This document shows positions 37,262 through 45,997 of a stretch of 64,000 bases of DNA, piece by piece; within the stretch, counting starts at the first letter, position 1; each line of letters starts with the position of its first letter. The translations under genes and the position numbers were made by a program. The stretch is from Sphingobium sp. AP49 (GTDB lineage Bacteria > Pseudomonadota > Alphaproteobacteria > Sphingomonadales > Sphingomonadaceae): positions 1,433,501 through 1,497,500 of the forward strand of contig NZ_CP124576.1 in assembly GCF_000281715.2 (NCBI RefSeq), read 5' to 3'. The notes under the pieces are model-generated. The model saw nothing but the letters and a program-made list of their open reading frames with translations. It was not told where the DNA came from and did no database searches.

Positions 37262-37714
37262 ATGGCGGGCAGGCATTTTGACGAATGGCAGGTGGGCGAC
37301 CGGATCGCGCATGAACTGCGCCGCACGGTGACCGAGACCGACAATCTGCTGTTCACGACGATGACCCATAATCCCCAGCCGCTGCATCTGGATGCCGAGG
37401 CGGCCAAGGCGTCGGAATTCGGCCAGATCCTGGTCAACGGCACTTTCAGCTTCGCGCTGATGATCGGCCTGTCGGTGGGAGATACCACCATGGGCACGCT
37501 GGTCGCGAACCTGGGCTATGACAAGCTCGTCATGCCCAAGCCGGTGTTCATCGGCGATACGCTGCGCTGCGAGACCGAGGTCACAGACCTCAAGGAAAGC
37601 CGCTCGCGTCCCGAGGCCGGCATCGTCACCTTCACCCATCGCCTGCTCAACCAGCGGGACGAGATTGTCTGCCAGTGCCTGCGCATGGCGTTGCTCAAGA
37701 AGAGGTCTGCATGA
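37262..37714 (+). CDS. MaoC-type hydratase of the leucine cluster
   Basis: 150 residues, a single hot-dog fold. The hydratase-2 signature appears as THNPQPLHLDAEAAKASEFG, with the Asn-Pro and His of the active site, followed by ILVNGTFSFALMIGL. In Mycobacterium tuberculosis the similar gene Rv2499c lies in the same gene set (acyl-CoA dehydrogenase, MCC subunits, CitE-like lyase). By analogy this enzyme would hydrate 3-methylglutaconyl-CoA with (R) stereochemistry, or mesaconyl/itaconyl-type CoA esters. The stop overlaps the next start (ATGA), so the hydratase and lyase are translationally coupled. The specific substrate is inference. Confidence 0.8.
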   Translation: MAGRHFDEWQVGDRIAHELRRTVTETDNLLFTTMTHNPQPLHLDAEAAKASEFGQILVNGTFSFALMIGLSVGDTTMGTLVANLGYDKLVMPKPVFIGDTLRCETEVTDLKESRSRPEAGIVTFTHRLLNQRDEIVCQCLRMALLKKRSA

Positions 37715-38544
37715 AACTCCGCTCGCTGCTCTTTGTCCCGGGCGATCGCCCCGAACGGTTCGACAAGGCAGCGGCGAGCGGCGCGGATGCGATCATCCTC
37801 GACCTGGAGGATTCGGTTGCACCCGAGCGCAAGGGCTATGCCCGTGATGCGATCGCTGCATGGCTTGCGGGCGCGCGCAATTGCACCGCCTTCGTCCGGG
37901 TCAATCCGCTGGAGGGCGGGCAGACCGCCGACGATCTGGCCGTCATCCTGCCGGCCGCGCCCGATGGCATCATGCTGCCCAAGGCGGAAGGAGCGGCCAG
38001 CATCCTGACGCTGGAGGAACTGGCCGGACATGGGCGTCTGCCGCCAATCCTGCCCATCGCCACGGAAACGCCGGCCGCCCTGTTCGAGCTGGGCAGCTAT
38101 CGCAGCGTTCGTGATCGGCTTGCCGGCCTGACCTGGGGCGCGGAGGATCTGCCCGCCTCGATCGGCGCCACCAGCGCCCGCGAAGCCGATGGCCGCTATA
38201 CCGCGCCGATCGAGATGGCGCGCAGCCTGACTCTGTTCGCGGCCCATGCCGCCGGCGTCGCGGCGATCGATACGGTCTTTCCCCGGATCGACGCGATGGA
38301 CGATCTGGCTGCCTATGTCGGCCGGGCGCGGCGCGACGGCTTTACCGGCATGATGGCGATCCACCCGGTTCAGGTGGCGGCGATCAATGCCGGCTTCACC
38401 CCGACTTCGGCGGAGGTCGATCATGCCCGCGCCGTGGTCGATGCCTTTGCCGCCAATCCGGGTGCCGGCGTGCTGAAGCTCGACGGCAAGATGATCGATC
38501 GCCCGCATCTGGTGCAGGCGCAGCGGGTGCTGGCGGCAATATGA
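37711..38544 (+). CDS. CitE-like beta-hydroxyacyl-CoA lyase
   Basis: 277 residues of the HpcH/HpaI-CitE TIM-barrel family. LRSLLFVPGDRPERFDKA and AIILDLEDSV carry the metal-site and phosphate-binding residues; VRVNPLEGG, PIATETPAAL and the GAEDL segment follow. No citrate lyase alpha or gamma genes are present, so it is not part of a citrate lyase complex. The mycobacterial relative Rv2498c cleaves (R)-HMG-CoA and (S)-citramalyl-CoA, and has the same neighbours. Here it would end the leucine pathway by releasing acetyl-CoA and acetoacetate. No conventional HMG-CoA lyase is nearby. Last gene of the unit; a strong terminator follows two bases after the stop. Confidence 0.82.
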   Translation: MKLRSLLFVPGDRPERFDKAAASGADAIILDLEDSVAPERKGYARDAIAAWLAGARNCTAFVRVNPLEGGQTADDLAVILPAAPDGIMLPKAEGAASILTLEELAGHGRLPPILPIATETPAALFELGSYRSVRDRLAGLTWGAEDLPASIGATSAREADGRYTAPIEMARSLTLFAAHAAGVAAIDTVFPRIDAMDDLAAYVGRARRDGFTGMMAIHPVQVAAINAGFTPTSAEVDHARAVVDAFAANPGAGVLKLDGKMIDRPHLVQAQRVLAAI

Positions 38545-38545
38545 A

Positions 38546-38572
38546 AAAGGCCCGGCACGCGGCCGGGCCTTT
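38546..38572. terminator. Bidirectional rho-independent terminator
   Basis: AAAGGCCCGGC and GCCGGGCCTTT form a perfect 11-bp stem around ACGCG. The A and T ends give a U tract in both directions. It lies between the convergent CitE-like and DUF2171 genes and should serve both. Confidence 0.85.
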
Positions 38573-38589
38573 CATTCCACCGTCCCGAT

Positions 38590-39498
38590 TTAGCGGTAAC
38601 GGCTCTTTTCATAGTTGGTCGACCCGGCGCCATAGGTGCCGCGCGTCTGGTCGCGATCGCCGAACAGCGCCTGCTGCTCGCGCTCGGTGCGCCAGGCGTG
38701 CTGTGCTTCATCGCCGGTCTTTTCCAGTGTCACCTTGGTCGCATCGACCGACTTGATCCAGGACGAGGGGATGGAGTGGTGGACACCGCCCGCATCGCTG
38801 TCGCTCTTGGTCAGGATGATGCGATCGCCGCGCAGCTTGTCGACCGTGCCGACATGCTCGCCATCGCTGCCGACCACTTCCATATGCTCGCGCACCTGCA
38901 TGGCAGCCTGACGCTGCTCGCCGCGACGGGTGCGCCATGTGCCGAACTCGCTGTTGAAGCGGTCGCGATTTTCGCGCTGATATTCGGCATAATCGCGGTC
39001 CAGCTCGTCGATCCGCTGCTGGCGCCAGCTATGGTAGTTGCTGTCATGGTGGGCGCCATAATCCTGCTGCGGGCCAAAGGCGTAGTTGCGATAGCCATGA
39101 TCTTCGCTGCCATAGCCGCTGCGCTCGCCGGTATAGGGCTTGAAGCCGCGGCCGGGCAGATAGTTGCTGCCCGAGGCCGAGGCATAGCCTAGCCGGCTCG
39201 ACTGGTCGCGCGGGTCGCCATAGGGGCGATTATAATATTCGTCATATTCGCGGCGACGTTCGGCCTCGTCATCGCCGAACCAGCTGCGAATCTCGTCGCC
39301 GGCCCGATCAAAGAAACCGCGTTCATCCGGGTCATAGTCGGCCGGGTAGGGGCGAGCGCCTGGCCCGCTGAACTGGCCGCGCATGCCATAACGATAGGCG
39401 CGCTCGTCGCGCGTCGCCCGATAGCGATCGCTCCCGCGATCCCAGTCGGAGGAATAGCGATCATCACCACCATAGCGGCGTCCGCCTTGATAACCCAT
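38590..39498 (-). CDS. DUF2171 protein with SWFGD-type disordered N-terminus
   Basis: 302 residues. The N-terminal two-thirds is rich in Arg, Gly, Tyr and Asp (RYGGDDRYSSDWDRGSDRY) and includes IRSWFGDDEAERRR, the SWFGD motif shared by sphingomonad stress-type proteins. Residues about 205-265 are a DUF2171 domain (HMEVVGSDGEHVGTVDKL, then HSIPSSWIKSV), related to PRC-barrel proteins. No signal peptide is present. The start at 39498 has GGAGAAGG upstream; longer frames are not supported. Such proteins are often induced in stationary phase. I looked for an EcfG-type promoter and did not find one. Confidence 0.75.
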   Translation of the reverse strand: MGYQGGRRYGGDDRYSSDWDRGSDRYRATRDERAYRYGMRGQFSGPGARPYPADYDPDERGFFDRAGDEIRSWFGDDEAERRREYDEYYNRPYGDPRDQSSRLGYASASGSNYLPGRGFKPYTGERSGYGSEDHGYRNYAFGPQQDYGAHHDSNYHSWRQQRIDELDRDYAEYQRENRDRFNSEFGTWRTRRGEQRQAAMQVREHMEVVGSDGEHVGTVDKLRGDRIILTKSDSDAGGVHHSIPSSWIKSVDATKVTLEKTGDEAQHAWRTEREQQALFGDRDQTRGTYGAGSTNYEKSRYR

Positions 39499-39709
39499 TG
39501 TCCTTCTCCTTGTCCTTTTGCAGGGTCTCTGTTCCGGCGGTGCTCTTTCAACACCGTCGCAGCACCAATGAGTGGCCAGAGGCATCGTTCCGGGCGTTAC
39601 GCAGGGGAAACGTCGCTGCTTTCCAACGTCCCATCGGGCATCGGATTGCCCCTTTTCCGTGGGGTTGATCGAGATCAGGCGTGCCCACGCAATTGTGGAT
39701 AAAAGACCG

Positions 39710-39738
39710 TTGCAAGCCACGAATCCCTCGCCTATAGG
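39710..39738 (+). promoter_or_regulatory. Sigma-70-type promoter of tRNA-Ala
   Basis: TTGCAA (39710-39715) and TATAGG (39733-39738) are separated by exactly 17 bases, and the tRNA begins 12 bases after the -10 element. This is one of the two clearest promoters in the window. Confidence 0.7.
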
Positions 39739-39749
39739 CGAACCACCCT

Positions 39750-39824
<75 letters not shown>

Positions 39825-39825
<1 letters not shown>

Positions 39826-39844
39826 ACCCCCTTCATCGGGGGTT
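39825..39844 (+). terminator. Hairpin after tRNA-Ala
   Basis: AACCCCC and GGGGGTT form a 7-bp stem around TTCATC, starting at the last base of the tRNA. Only two T residues lie at its end, so termination would depend on the stem. Confidence 0.5.
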
Positions 39845-39890
39845 GTCCAGGGACTTTACCGTTGCCGCCAATGCGGCCTAGAGCGGTTTC

Positions 39891-40661
39891 ATGACAATAT
39901 TGGATGATGGCAGCCGCGCCGCGGCCACTGCGGTAATCGTGCGCGATGTCGCCGATGGCCCGCCCGAACTGCTGATGATGGAGCGGGCCGCGACCATGGC
40001 CTTTGCCGCCGGCGCGCTGGTTTTTCCCGGTGGCGGCGTCGATGCGCGCGACCTTGCGTTGGCGGAACGGGTCGCGGGGGACCTGCCGCGGGACGAGGCG
40101 GCGGCACGGATCGCTGCGATCCGCGAGACGATCGAGGAAAGCGGATTGGGGATCGCGCTGTCCGGCCAGATTGAGGCCGATGCACTGATCGCAATCCGGG
40201 CCGGATTGCTGACCGGCGACGCCCTTGGCGACCTGTTGGCGGAGCATGGCATCGATCTGGCGCTGGACGAACTGGAACCCTTTGCGCGCTGGCACCCGTC
40301 GCCGCGCGAAAAGGCGATCCGGGTCTATGATACGCGCTTCTACCTCGCCCGCGCGCCCGACGGGCAGGTGGCGCAAGTCGACGCGACCGAGAATGTCCGT
40401 CTGTTCTGGAGCAGCGCGGCGGCGACGCTGGCGCGCTGTGATGCGGGCGAGGGGCACATCATCTTTCCTACCCGGCGCAATCTGGAGCGGCTGGCCCAGT
40501 TCGCCAGCCATGCCGAACTGGTCGCCCATGCGCGTGGCATTCCGGTGGAAAAGGTGCGCCCCTGGTTCGAGGACCGCGATGGCGAGCCGCATCTGTGCAT
40601 CCCAGGCCATCTGGGCTATCCCGTCACTTCGGAACCAATGCGGCAGGTCCGGCGTGGTTAG
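39891..40661 (+). CDS. Nudix hydrolase
   Basis: 256 residues. The Nudix box is spread as GGGVDAR...REtIEESGL: the gap between GGG and REXXEESG is longer than the 23-residue classic box, as in the NUDT19/RP2-like subfamily. AAATAVIVRD opens the domain and LLMMERAATMAFAAGALVFP precedes the box. The family splits nucleoside diphosphates linked to another moiety, often CoA or sugar nucleotides; the substrate is not predicted. It starts about 65 bases after the tRNA and may read through from it. The next gene starts three bases after its stop. Confidence 0.85.
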   Translation: MTILDDGSRAAATAVIVRDVADGPPELLMMERAATMAFAAGALVFPGGGVDARDLALAERVAGDLPRDEAAARIAAIRETIEESGLGIALSGQIEADALIAIRAGLLTGDALGDLLAEHGIDLALDELEPFARWHPSPREKAIRVYDTRFYLARAPDGQVAQVDATENVRLFWSSAAATLARCDAGEGHIIFPTRRNLERLAQFASHAELVAHARGIPVEKVRPWFEDRDGEPHLCIPGHLGYPVTSEPMRQVRRG

Positions 40662-40664
40662 GGG

Positions 40665-41393
40665 ATGCGCCGCCTCCATCTGACCCTTCGTGCCCTTGTC
40701 ATCTTCGCTGTCATCCTTGGCCTGCTCTGGACCGGCTATGCGCTGCTGCGCCAGCGGCCGCAGGACCTGCCCTGGACCAAGCTCGACCTTGCCCAGCCGG
40801 TGGGCCTCTTCACCGGCCGCAAGCTTGCCGCGCTGACCGGTGACCGGGCGCAATGTCTGGCACTGCTCGAACAGGCCGGGGTCGCTTACACGCCAATGCA
40901 GCGGGGCGGGGGCGAGGGGCAGTGCGGCTACGCCGACGCGGTCCGGCTGAAGGGGGAAAGGGGCGCGATCGGATTGTCACCGGCCGGGGTGGCACCGTCC
41001 TGCCCGGTGGCCGCAGCCTTGCGTGTCTGGGAATGGCAGGTGGTACAGCCCGCCGCCCAGCGCCTGTTCGGCCAGCCTGTGCGCAGTATCACGCATTTCG
41101 GCTCCTATAGCTGCCGCCGCATGTACGGCCGCAGCCAAGGGGACTTCAGCGAACATGCGACCGCCGATGCGATCGACATTTCCGGTTTCACCCTAGCCGA
41201 CGGCCGGCGGATCAGCGTGATCGGCGACTGGAAAGGGCAGGGGAAGGACGCCGCCTTCCTGCATGCAGTGCGCGACGGTGCCTGTGGCCTGTTCTCGACC
41301 GTGCTCTCGCCCGACTATAATGCCGCCCATCGCGATCATTTCCACCTCGACCAGGCGGAACGGGGCGCGACCGGATGGCGCGCCTGCCGTTAG
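40665..41393 (+). CDS. Extensin-family protein (LAS-type peptidase-like)
   Basis: 242 residues. One N-terminal membrane anchor (about 9-27, LRALVIFAVILGLLWTGYAL) places the rest in the periplasm. The extensin-like C-terminal domain has SEHATADAIDISGFTLADG and DYNAAHRDHFHLD, which together supply the His/Asp/His pattern of zinc D,D-peptidase-like folds. Six cysteines in the domain may form disulfides (for example QCGYAD, SCPVAAA, SYSCRRMYG). A role in peptidoglycan trimming is likely from the fold but not proven. It is co-transcribed with the Nudix gene and convergent with trpE, nine bases apart. Confidence 0.85.
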   Translation: MRRLHLTLRALVIFAVILGLLWTGYALLRQRPQDLPWTKLDLAQPVGLFTGRKLAALTGDRAQCLALLEQAGVAYTPMQRGGGEGQCGYADAVRLKGERGAIGLSPAGVAPSCPVAAALRVWEWQVVQPAAQRLFGQPVRSITHFGSYSCRRMYGRSQGDFSEHATADAIDISGFTLADGRRISVIGDWKGQGKDAAFLHAVRDGACGLFSTVLSPDYNAAHRDHFHLDQAERGATGWRACR

Positions 41394-41402
41394 GCGGGCA
41401 TC

Positions 41403-42932
41403 TTACTGGCCGTAGCCCGCTTCCCGCGCCAGGCTGACTGCCTCGCGCGCGGCGGCGAGCAGGGCGCCGCTCTTCGCCTCGCATTCGCGCTGCTCATATT
41501 CGGCGGTCGAATCGGCGACAATGCCGGCGCCGGCCTGAACATGCATCACGCCATCCTTCAGCACGGCGGTGCGCAGCACGATGCAACTGTCCATATTGCC
41601 GTCCGGTCCGAAATAGCCGACGCCGCCGGCATAGGCACCGCGCGTTTCCGGCTCCAGCTCGGCGATGATCTCGCAGGCGCGGACCTTGGGGGCGCCGGAT
41701 ACGGTGCCCGCAGGGAAGCCGGCGAACAGCGCGTCGATCGCATCCTTCTCGGGGGCGAGCTGGCCGACCACGTTCGACACGATGTGCATCACATGGCTAT
41801 AGAATTCGACCGTATAGCTGTCGGTGACCGTGACGCTGCCGGCGGTCGCCACGCGGCCGACATCGTTGCGGCCGAGGTCCAGCAGCATCAGATGCTCGGC
41901 CCGTTCCTTGGGATCGGCCAGCAGGCTTTCGCGATTGGCCGCATCTTCGACCGCATTCCTGCCGCGCGGGCGGGTGCCGGCGATCGGGCGGATCGTCACT
42001 TCGCCGTCACGGGCGCGGACCAGGATTTCCGGGCTCGACCCGATCAGCGCGAAGCCGGGCAGGTCGAGATAATAGAGGAAGGGCGACGGGTTGATCCGGC
42101 GCAGCGCGCGATAAAGCGCGATCGGCGGCAGGGTGAAGGGGCTGGTGAAGCGCTGCGCCAGCACCACCTGAAAGATGTCGCCGGCGACGATATAGTCCTT
42201 GGCGCGATCGACCATCTGCGCGTAGCGGCCCGGTGCCAGCACCGGCGTCACCACGACATCTGCGATCTCGGCCGGGGCAGGCACGGCGGGCAGCGGCGCG
42301 GCAAGGCGCGCGGCGGTCGCGTCGATCCGTTCCAGCGCCTGCGCAATCGCCCGATCGACGGCTTCCGCATCGCCGGCCTGATCCTTCCACACCGGCGCGA
42401 CCAGGAATAGCGCGTCGGCCAGCCGGTCGAACACCAGGATGACGGTCGGCCGGACGAACAACATGTCGGGAAGCTGGATCGGATTGGGCGAGGGGCGGGG
42501 CAGTTTTTCGACCAGGCCCACCGTCTCATAGCCGAAATAGCCCACCAGGCAGGCGAGCGCCGCCGGCAGAGCGGGGTCCAGGTCGGCGCGGCATTCGCCG
42601 ACCAGCGCACGCAGCGCCTCCAGCGCCCCTTTTTCCGCAGGCACGAAGGCATCGCGATCGCGCGCCCATTGGCGGTTGATTTCGCCCTTGTCGCCCTCTG
42701 CGCGGTAGACCAGGTCGGGCGCGAGGCCGATCAGGCTGTAGCGGCCACGCACCGCGCCGCCCTCGACCGATTCCAGCAGGAAATCGCCCCGGTCCGACTC
42801 GAACAGCTTGAGTGCGGCGGAAATGGGGGTGTCGGTGTCGGCGATCTGCCGCCGCCACACCAGACCCGAACGGCCTGCCGCCAAAGCGGCGCGTGCGCCG
42901 GATACGCCGTCATTCCCGCCCAGGATCGCCAT
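41403..42932 (-). CDS. trpE: Anthranilate synthase component I
   Basis: 509 residues. It makes anthranilate from chorismate with ammonia delivered by TrpG, the first committed step of tryptophan synthesis. The N-terminal domain holds the tryptophan-site type segment LLESVEGGAVRGRYSLIG. The catalytic domain has GDIFQVVLAQRF, IRPIAGTRPRGR, DLGRNDVGRV, FPAGTVSGAPKVRA and the C-terminal QAGAGIVADSTAEYE. It begins one base after the ppiD stop, so the two share a transcript. trpG, trpD and trpC do not follow; the downstream neighbour is convergent. Confidence 0.95.
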   Translation of the reverse strand: MAILGGNDGVSGARAALAAGRSGLVWRRQIADTDTPISAALKLFESDRGDFLLESVEGGAVRGRYSLIGLAPDLVYRAEGDKGEINRQWARDRDAFVPAEKGALEALRALVGECRADLDPALPAALACLVGYFGYETVGLVEKLPRPSPNPIQLPDMLFVRPTVILVFDRLADALFLVAPVWKDQAGDAEAVDRAIAQALERIDATAARLAAPLPAVPAPAEIADVVVTPVLAPGRYAQMVDRAKDYIVAGDIFQVVLAQRFTSPFTLPPIALYRALRRINPSPFLYYLDLPGFALIGSSPEILVRARDGEVTIRPIAGTRPRGRNAVEDAANRESLLADPKERAEHLMLLDLGRNDVGRVATAGSVTVTDSYTVEFYSHVMHIVSNVVGQLAPEKDAIDALFAGFPAGTVSGAPKVRACEIIAELEPETRGAYAGGVGYFGPDGNMDSCIVLRTAVLKDGVMHVQAGAGIVADSTAEYEQRECEAKSGALLAAAREAVSLAREAGYGQ

Positions 42933-42933
42933 C

Positions 42934-44883
42934 TTACTGAGCGCCGTTGTTGGTGGCGCTCAGGGCCTTCTGCGCATCGGCGACGGCGGAGGGCTTTCGG
43001 GTTACGCTCATGTCCTTCTCGATCGCCCGCTCGAACTGTTCGCCATATTCCTGGCCGACCACGTCGCTCAGCTGGGTGCGAACCTGGCTCAGCAATTCGG
43101 GCTGGCCGGCGGCATCGCCGCGCTGGATGGCGTTGAGCTGGACCACGAACTGGCCGCGATCCTGGCTGATCGGCAGCGTCTTCACACTGTTGACCGCCAT
43201 CGAGAACAGGATGGCGATTTCCGCCGGCGGGCGCTGTTCGCCGCGCATCAGGTCGGCGCGGCGACCGCCAACGACCTGCGGCGCCGGCAGCTTGACGCCG
43301 GCCTGGGCGACCGCGTCGGCCAGCTTCATGCCCTTGGCGACCTTGGCACGAATCTCGTCCGCGACCTTCTTCGCCTTCTCATTGCCCTGGTTAAGCTTGT
43401 ACTGGACCAGCACCAGCGCCTTGATCTTGGCCAGTGGCGGCGGCGCGGGGGCAACGATGTCGCCCGGTGCGACCAGCGCATAACGCTTGTCGGCGGTGAT
43501 GGGGACCAGTTGGGCATCGTCATCGGCGCTCATCGCAAAGGCCGGTGCCAGCAACGGCCGCAGGTCGGTCGAAGGCTGATAGGCCTCATCTTCCACCTGC
43601 TTGCCGGTCGATACGACCAGGGGCGATGTTTCGAGCTTCAGGCCATTATCCTTGACCACCTCGTCAAAGGTGCCGCCATTGGCGATCTGGTCTTCCACCT
43701 TGCCGGTGAAATCGGACAGCAGCTGCTTTTCCTTCTGCGTGCGCAGCGTCGCGACGATCTCGTCACGCACGACGGCCAGCGGACGGGCGGGCGTGGTCGT
43801 CACGGCGGTTACGCGCAGCACGAGCCAGCCCAGCGATCCGCGCACCGGTCCCACCAGTTCACCCTGCTTGGCGGCAAAGGCGGCGTCGGCCACCGGCTTG
43901 GAGGCGGTGGCGGTCAGCGCCTCGCGGCTCTGATCGGCGAGGGTCGACACGGCCAGGCCTGCGCCCTGGGCGGCGGCGGCCAGCGTCTTGCCGCCCTTCA
44001 CCTGGTCGACGACCGCCTTGGCAGCCGCCTGGGTCGGCAGGACCAGCTGTTCGACGGACCGGTTTTCCCTGGCGGCATAGGCCGCCTTATTCTGGTTGTA
44101 GGCGGCGGCGATTTCCGCGTCTGTCGGTTGTGCGGCCTGGGCAAAGCGCTCGCCGTCGATCACGGCGTAACGGATGCGGCGCTGTTCGGGGATGGTGTAG
44201 CGTGCGGCGTTCTTCTTGTAGAAGTCGGCCAGCTGGGCGTCGGTCGGATCCTTGCCGTCGACAAAGGCCATCGCCGGGATTGCGGCAATGCTGCCCTGAC
44301 GCGCTTCCAGCAGCAGCGAGGCATAGGGCAGGACCAGGCTGTCGGACAGCTTCACGCCCAGGCCCAGCGGCGCCAGCATCTGGCGCTGCAGGATTTCACG
44401 GCTGATATCGTCGCGCAGCGCCGCTTCGGTGATGCGTTCGCGTTGCAGCAGCTGACGGAAATTTTCCTGGCTGAAGTTGCCGGCGGCATCCTGGAAGGCG
44501 GGAATCTGCGCGATCTGTGCATCGACCAGCCGCTTGCTGATATGGACGCCCTGATCCTTTGAAAACGCGTTGAGGGTCAGCGCTGCGACCAGCTGGTCAT
44601 AGACCTGCTTGCCGCCGCCCTGGGCGAAGAAGTCGCCGATCTGCAACGTCGGGGTCGACCGACGCGCATTTTCAAAGACGCGCTGGATGCGGTCCTGCAG
44701 TTCCGTCGAGGTCAGGCGCGATCCGCCGGCCTTGGCAACGGTATCGCCGCTGCCCAGTGCAGAGCCGAACTTGCCGCTGCTGATGTCGCCCATGATGAAG
44801 GCGGCCGCGATGACGCCCAGGAAGAGGATCGCGAAGAGCGCGCCAAATTTGGAGCGAATGAAACTGCGGAAGACAGAAAGCAT
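42934..44883 (-). CDS. ppiD: PpiD-like membrane-anchored peptidyl-prolyl isomerase
   Basis: 649 residues. One N-terminal membrane helix (about 13-33, FGALFAILFLGVIAAAFIMG) anchors the chaperone, with the body in the periplasm. A SurA_N-like helical domain (about 40-190) is followed by a parvulin/PpiC domain near 270-370 (ENRSVEQLVLPTQ ... GPVRGSLGWLVLRV) and a second helical region. It would help fold outer-membrane and periplasmic proteins near the Sec translocon. The start at 44883 is chosen because the membrane anchor follows at once; a longer frame runs antisense into tpiA. It is the first gene of a ppiD-trpE unit. Confidence 0.88.
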   Translation of the reverse strand: MLSVFRSFIRSKFGALFAILFLGVIAAAFIMGDISSGKFGSALGSGDTVAKAGGSRLTSTELQDRIQRVFENARRSTPTLQIGDFFAQGGGKQVYDQLVAALTLNAFSKDQGVHISKRLVDAQIAQIPAFQDAAGNFSQENFRQLLQRERITEAALRDDISREILQRQMLAPLGLGVKLSDSLVLPYASLLLEARQGSIAAIPAMAFVDGKDPTDAQLADFYKKNAARYTIPEQRRIRYAVIDGERFAQAAQPTDAEIAAAYNQNKAAYAARENRSVEQLVLPTQAAAKAVVDQVKGGKTLAAAAQGAGLAVSTLADQSREALTATASKPVADAAFAAKQGELVGPVRGSLGWLVLRVTAVTTTPARPLAVVRDEIVATLRTQKEKQLLSDFTGKVEDQIANGGTFDEVVKDNGLKLETSPLVVSTGKQVEDEAYQPSTDLRPLLAPAFAMSADDDAQLVPITADKRYALVAPGDIVAPAPPPLAKIKALVLVQYKLNQGNEKAKKVADEIRAKVAKGMKLADAVAQAGVKLPAPQVVGGRRADLMRGEQRPPAEIAILFSMAVNSVKTLPISQDRGQFVVQLNAIQRGDAAGQPELLSQVRTQLSDVVGQEYGEQFERAIEKDMSVTRKPSAVADAQKALSATNNGAQ

Positions 44884-45090
44884 GTGGGAGTCCGGTTCTG
44901 CGGCAATGTGGCGGCCCGCTTTAGGGGCGGAACGAGGCGGCGGCAAGTGCGGCCGTCGCCGCCGGTCTGGACAAATGCGGCACCGCCGTCCATCGGCGTG
45001 CTGTCGGGTGGTCGTTCCGTGGAGACGCGGCGCAGTTCGCGGGAATGACGGCCGGACGCGTGCAGCAATAAGATAAGGGGAATTCAACCG

Positions 45091-45834
45091 ATGAGCAGGC
45101 GCAAGCTGGTGGTCGGCAACTGGAAGATGAACGGGATGCGCGAGCATCTGGACGAGGTTGAGGCGATCGGCCGCATCGCGGCGGCCCATCCCGACGTGGA
45201 AGTGGGCCTGTGCCTGCCCGCGACTCTCATCATGGCAGGTTCGCAACTCAGGGGGGCGGCCTTCATCGGCGCGCAGAACTGTCATATGGACATGAGTGGC
45301 GCCTATACCGGGTCGCTGTCGGCCGAGATGCTGGTGGAGGCCGGGGCGACCTGGGTCATCACCGGTCATAGCGAACGGCGCGAGGCGCGTGGCGAGACCA
45401 ATGCCGATGTCGCCGCCAAGTCGGTCGCGGCGCATGCCGCCGGCATGAAGGTGATCCTGTGTGTCGGCGAGGCGTTGGCGATCCGCGATGCCGGGCAGGC
45501 CGACGAGGTCGTGTCGGCGCAGTTGCTCGCATCGCTGCCGGAAGGCGCCACCGCCGACTGGCTGGCGGTCGCCTATGAACCGATCTGGGCGATCGGCACT
45601 GGCCGCATTCCGACGATGGAGGCGATCCAGTCGATGCACGCCACGCTGCGCGCCGCGCTTGCCAGCCGCATTGGCCAGGATCAGGCCGATGTGATGCGCA
45701 TTCTTTATGGTGGCTCGATGAACGGCGACAATGCTGCTGAAATCATGGCGCTCCCCGATGTCGATGGCGGCCTGGTCGGTGGTGCAAGCCTCAGCGCCGC
45801 GAAGTTTGAACCGGTGATCGCTGCGGCCGGTTGA
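45091..45834 (+). CDS. tpiA: Triosephosphate isomerase
   Basis: 247 residues. It interconverts dihydroxyacetone phosphate and glyceraldehyde 3-phosphate. VVGNWKMNG holds the substrate-binding Asn and Lys, ITGHSERR the electrophilic His, and AYEPIWAIGTG the catalytic Glu; the phosphate loop YGGSMNGDNAAEIM and GGASL near the end are intact. AAGGGGA precedes the start. It is divergent from ppiD across 207 bases, and secG follows after about 160 bases, the tpiA-secG-pyrG order seen in many alphaproteobacteria. Confidence 0.97.
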   Translation: MSRRKLVVGNWKMNGMREHLDEVEAIGRIAAAHPDVEVGLCLPATLIMAGSQLRGAAFIGAQNCHMDMSGAYTGSLSAEMLVEAGATWVITGHSERREARGETNADVAAKSVAAHAAGMKVILCVGEALAIRDAGQADEVVSAQLLASLPEGATADWLAVAYEPIWAIGTGRIPTMEAIQSMHATLRAALASRIGQDQADVMRILYGGSMNGDNAAEIMALPDVDGGLVGGASLSAAKFEPVIAAAG

Positions 45835-45997
45835 TTCGCCCGTTGATTCCCATGGCCGATGACCGGAGCGGACGGGCAGTCGTTCGCCCCGGTTCCGTCG
45901 TCATCACGCGCTAATGCAGGCTCGCCGGTTGCCCCGGCGGCCCATCATCGCTATGTGCGCGCCAACGCACTCCTTCACTGGACAGAAAAACACCGCA

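Noticed and set aside
37262..38544. MaoC-CitE pair as mesaconyl-CoA hydratase and malyl-CoA lyase of the ethylmalonyl-CoA pathway
   Set aside because: The hydratase is a single 150-residue hot-dog domain, about half the size of Mch, and no ethylmalonyl-CoA genes are nearby; the leucine context fits better.
39499..39640. EcfG general-stress promoter upstream of the DUF2171 gene
   Set aside because: Several GGAAC-like and CGTT-like pieces occur, but none with 16-17 base spacing in the right orientation.
39878..39884. A second copy of the MITE-like element end (CTAGAGC) before the Nudix gene
   Set aside because: Only seven bases match; neither hairpin nor the other end is present.
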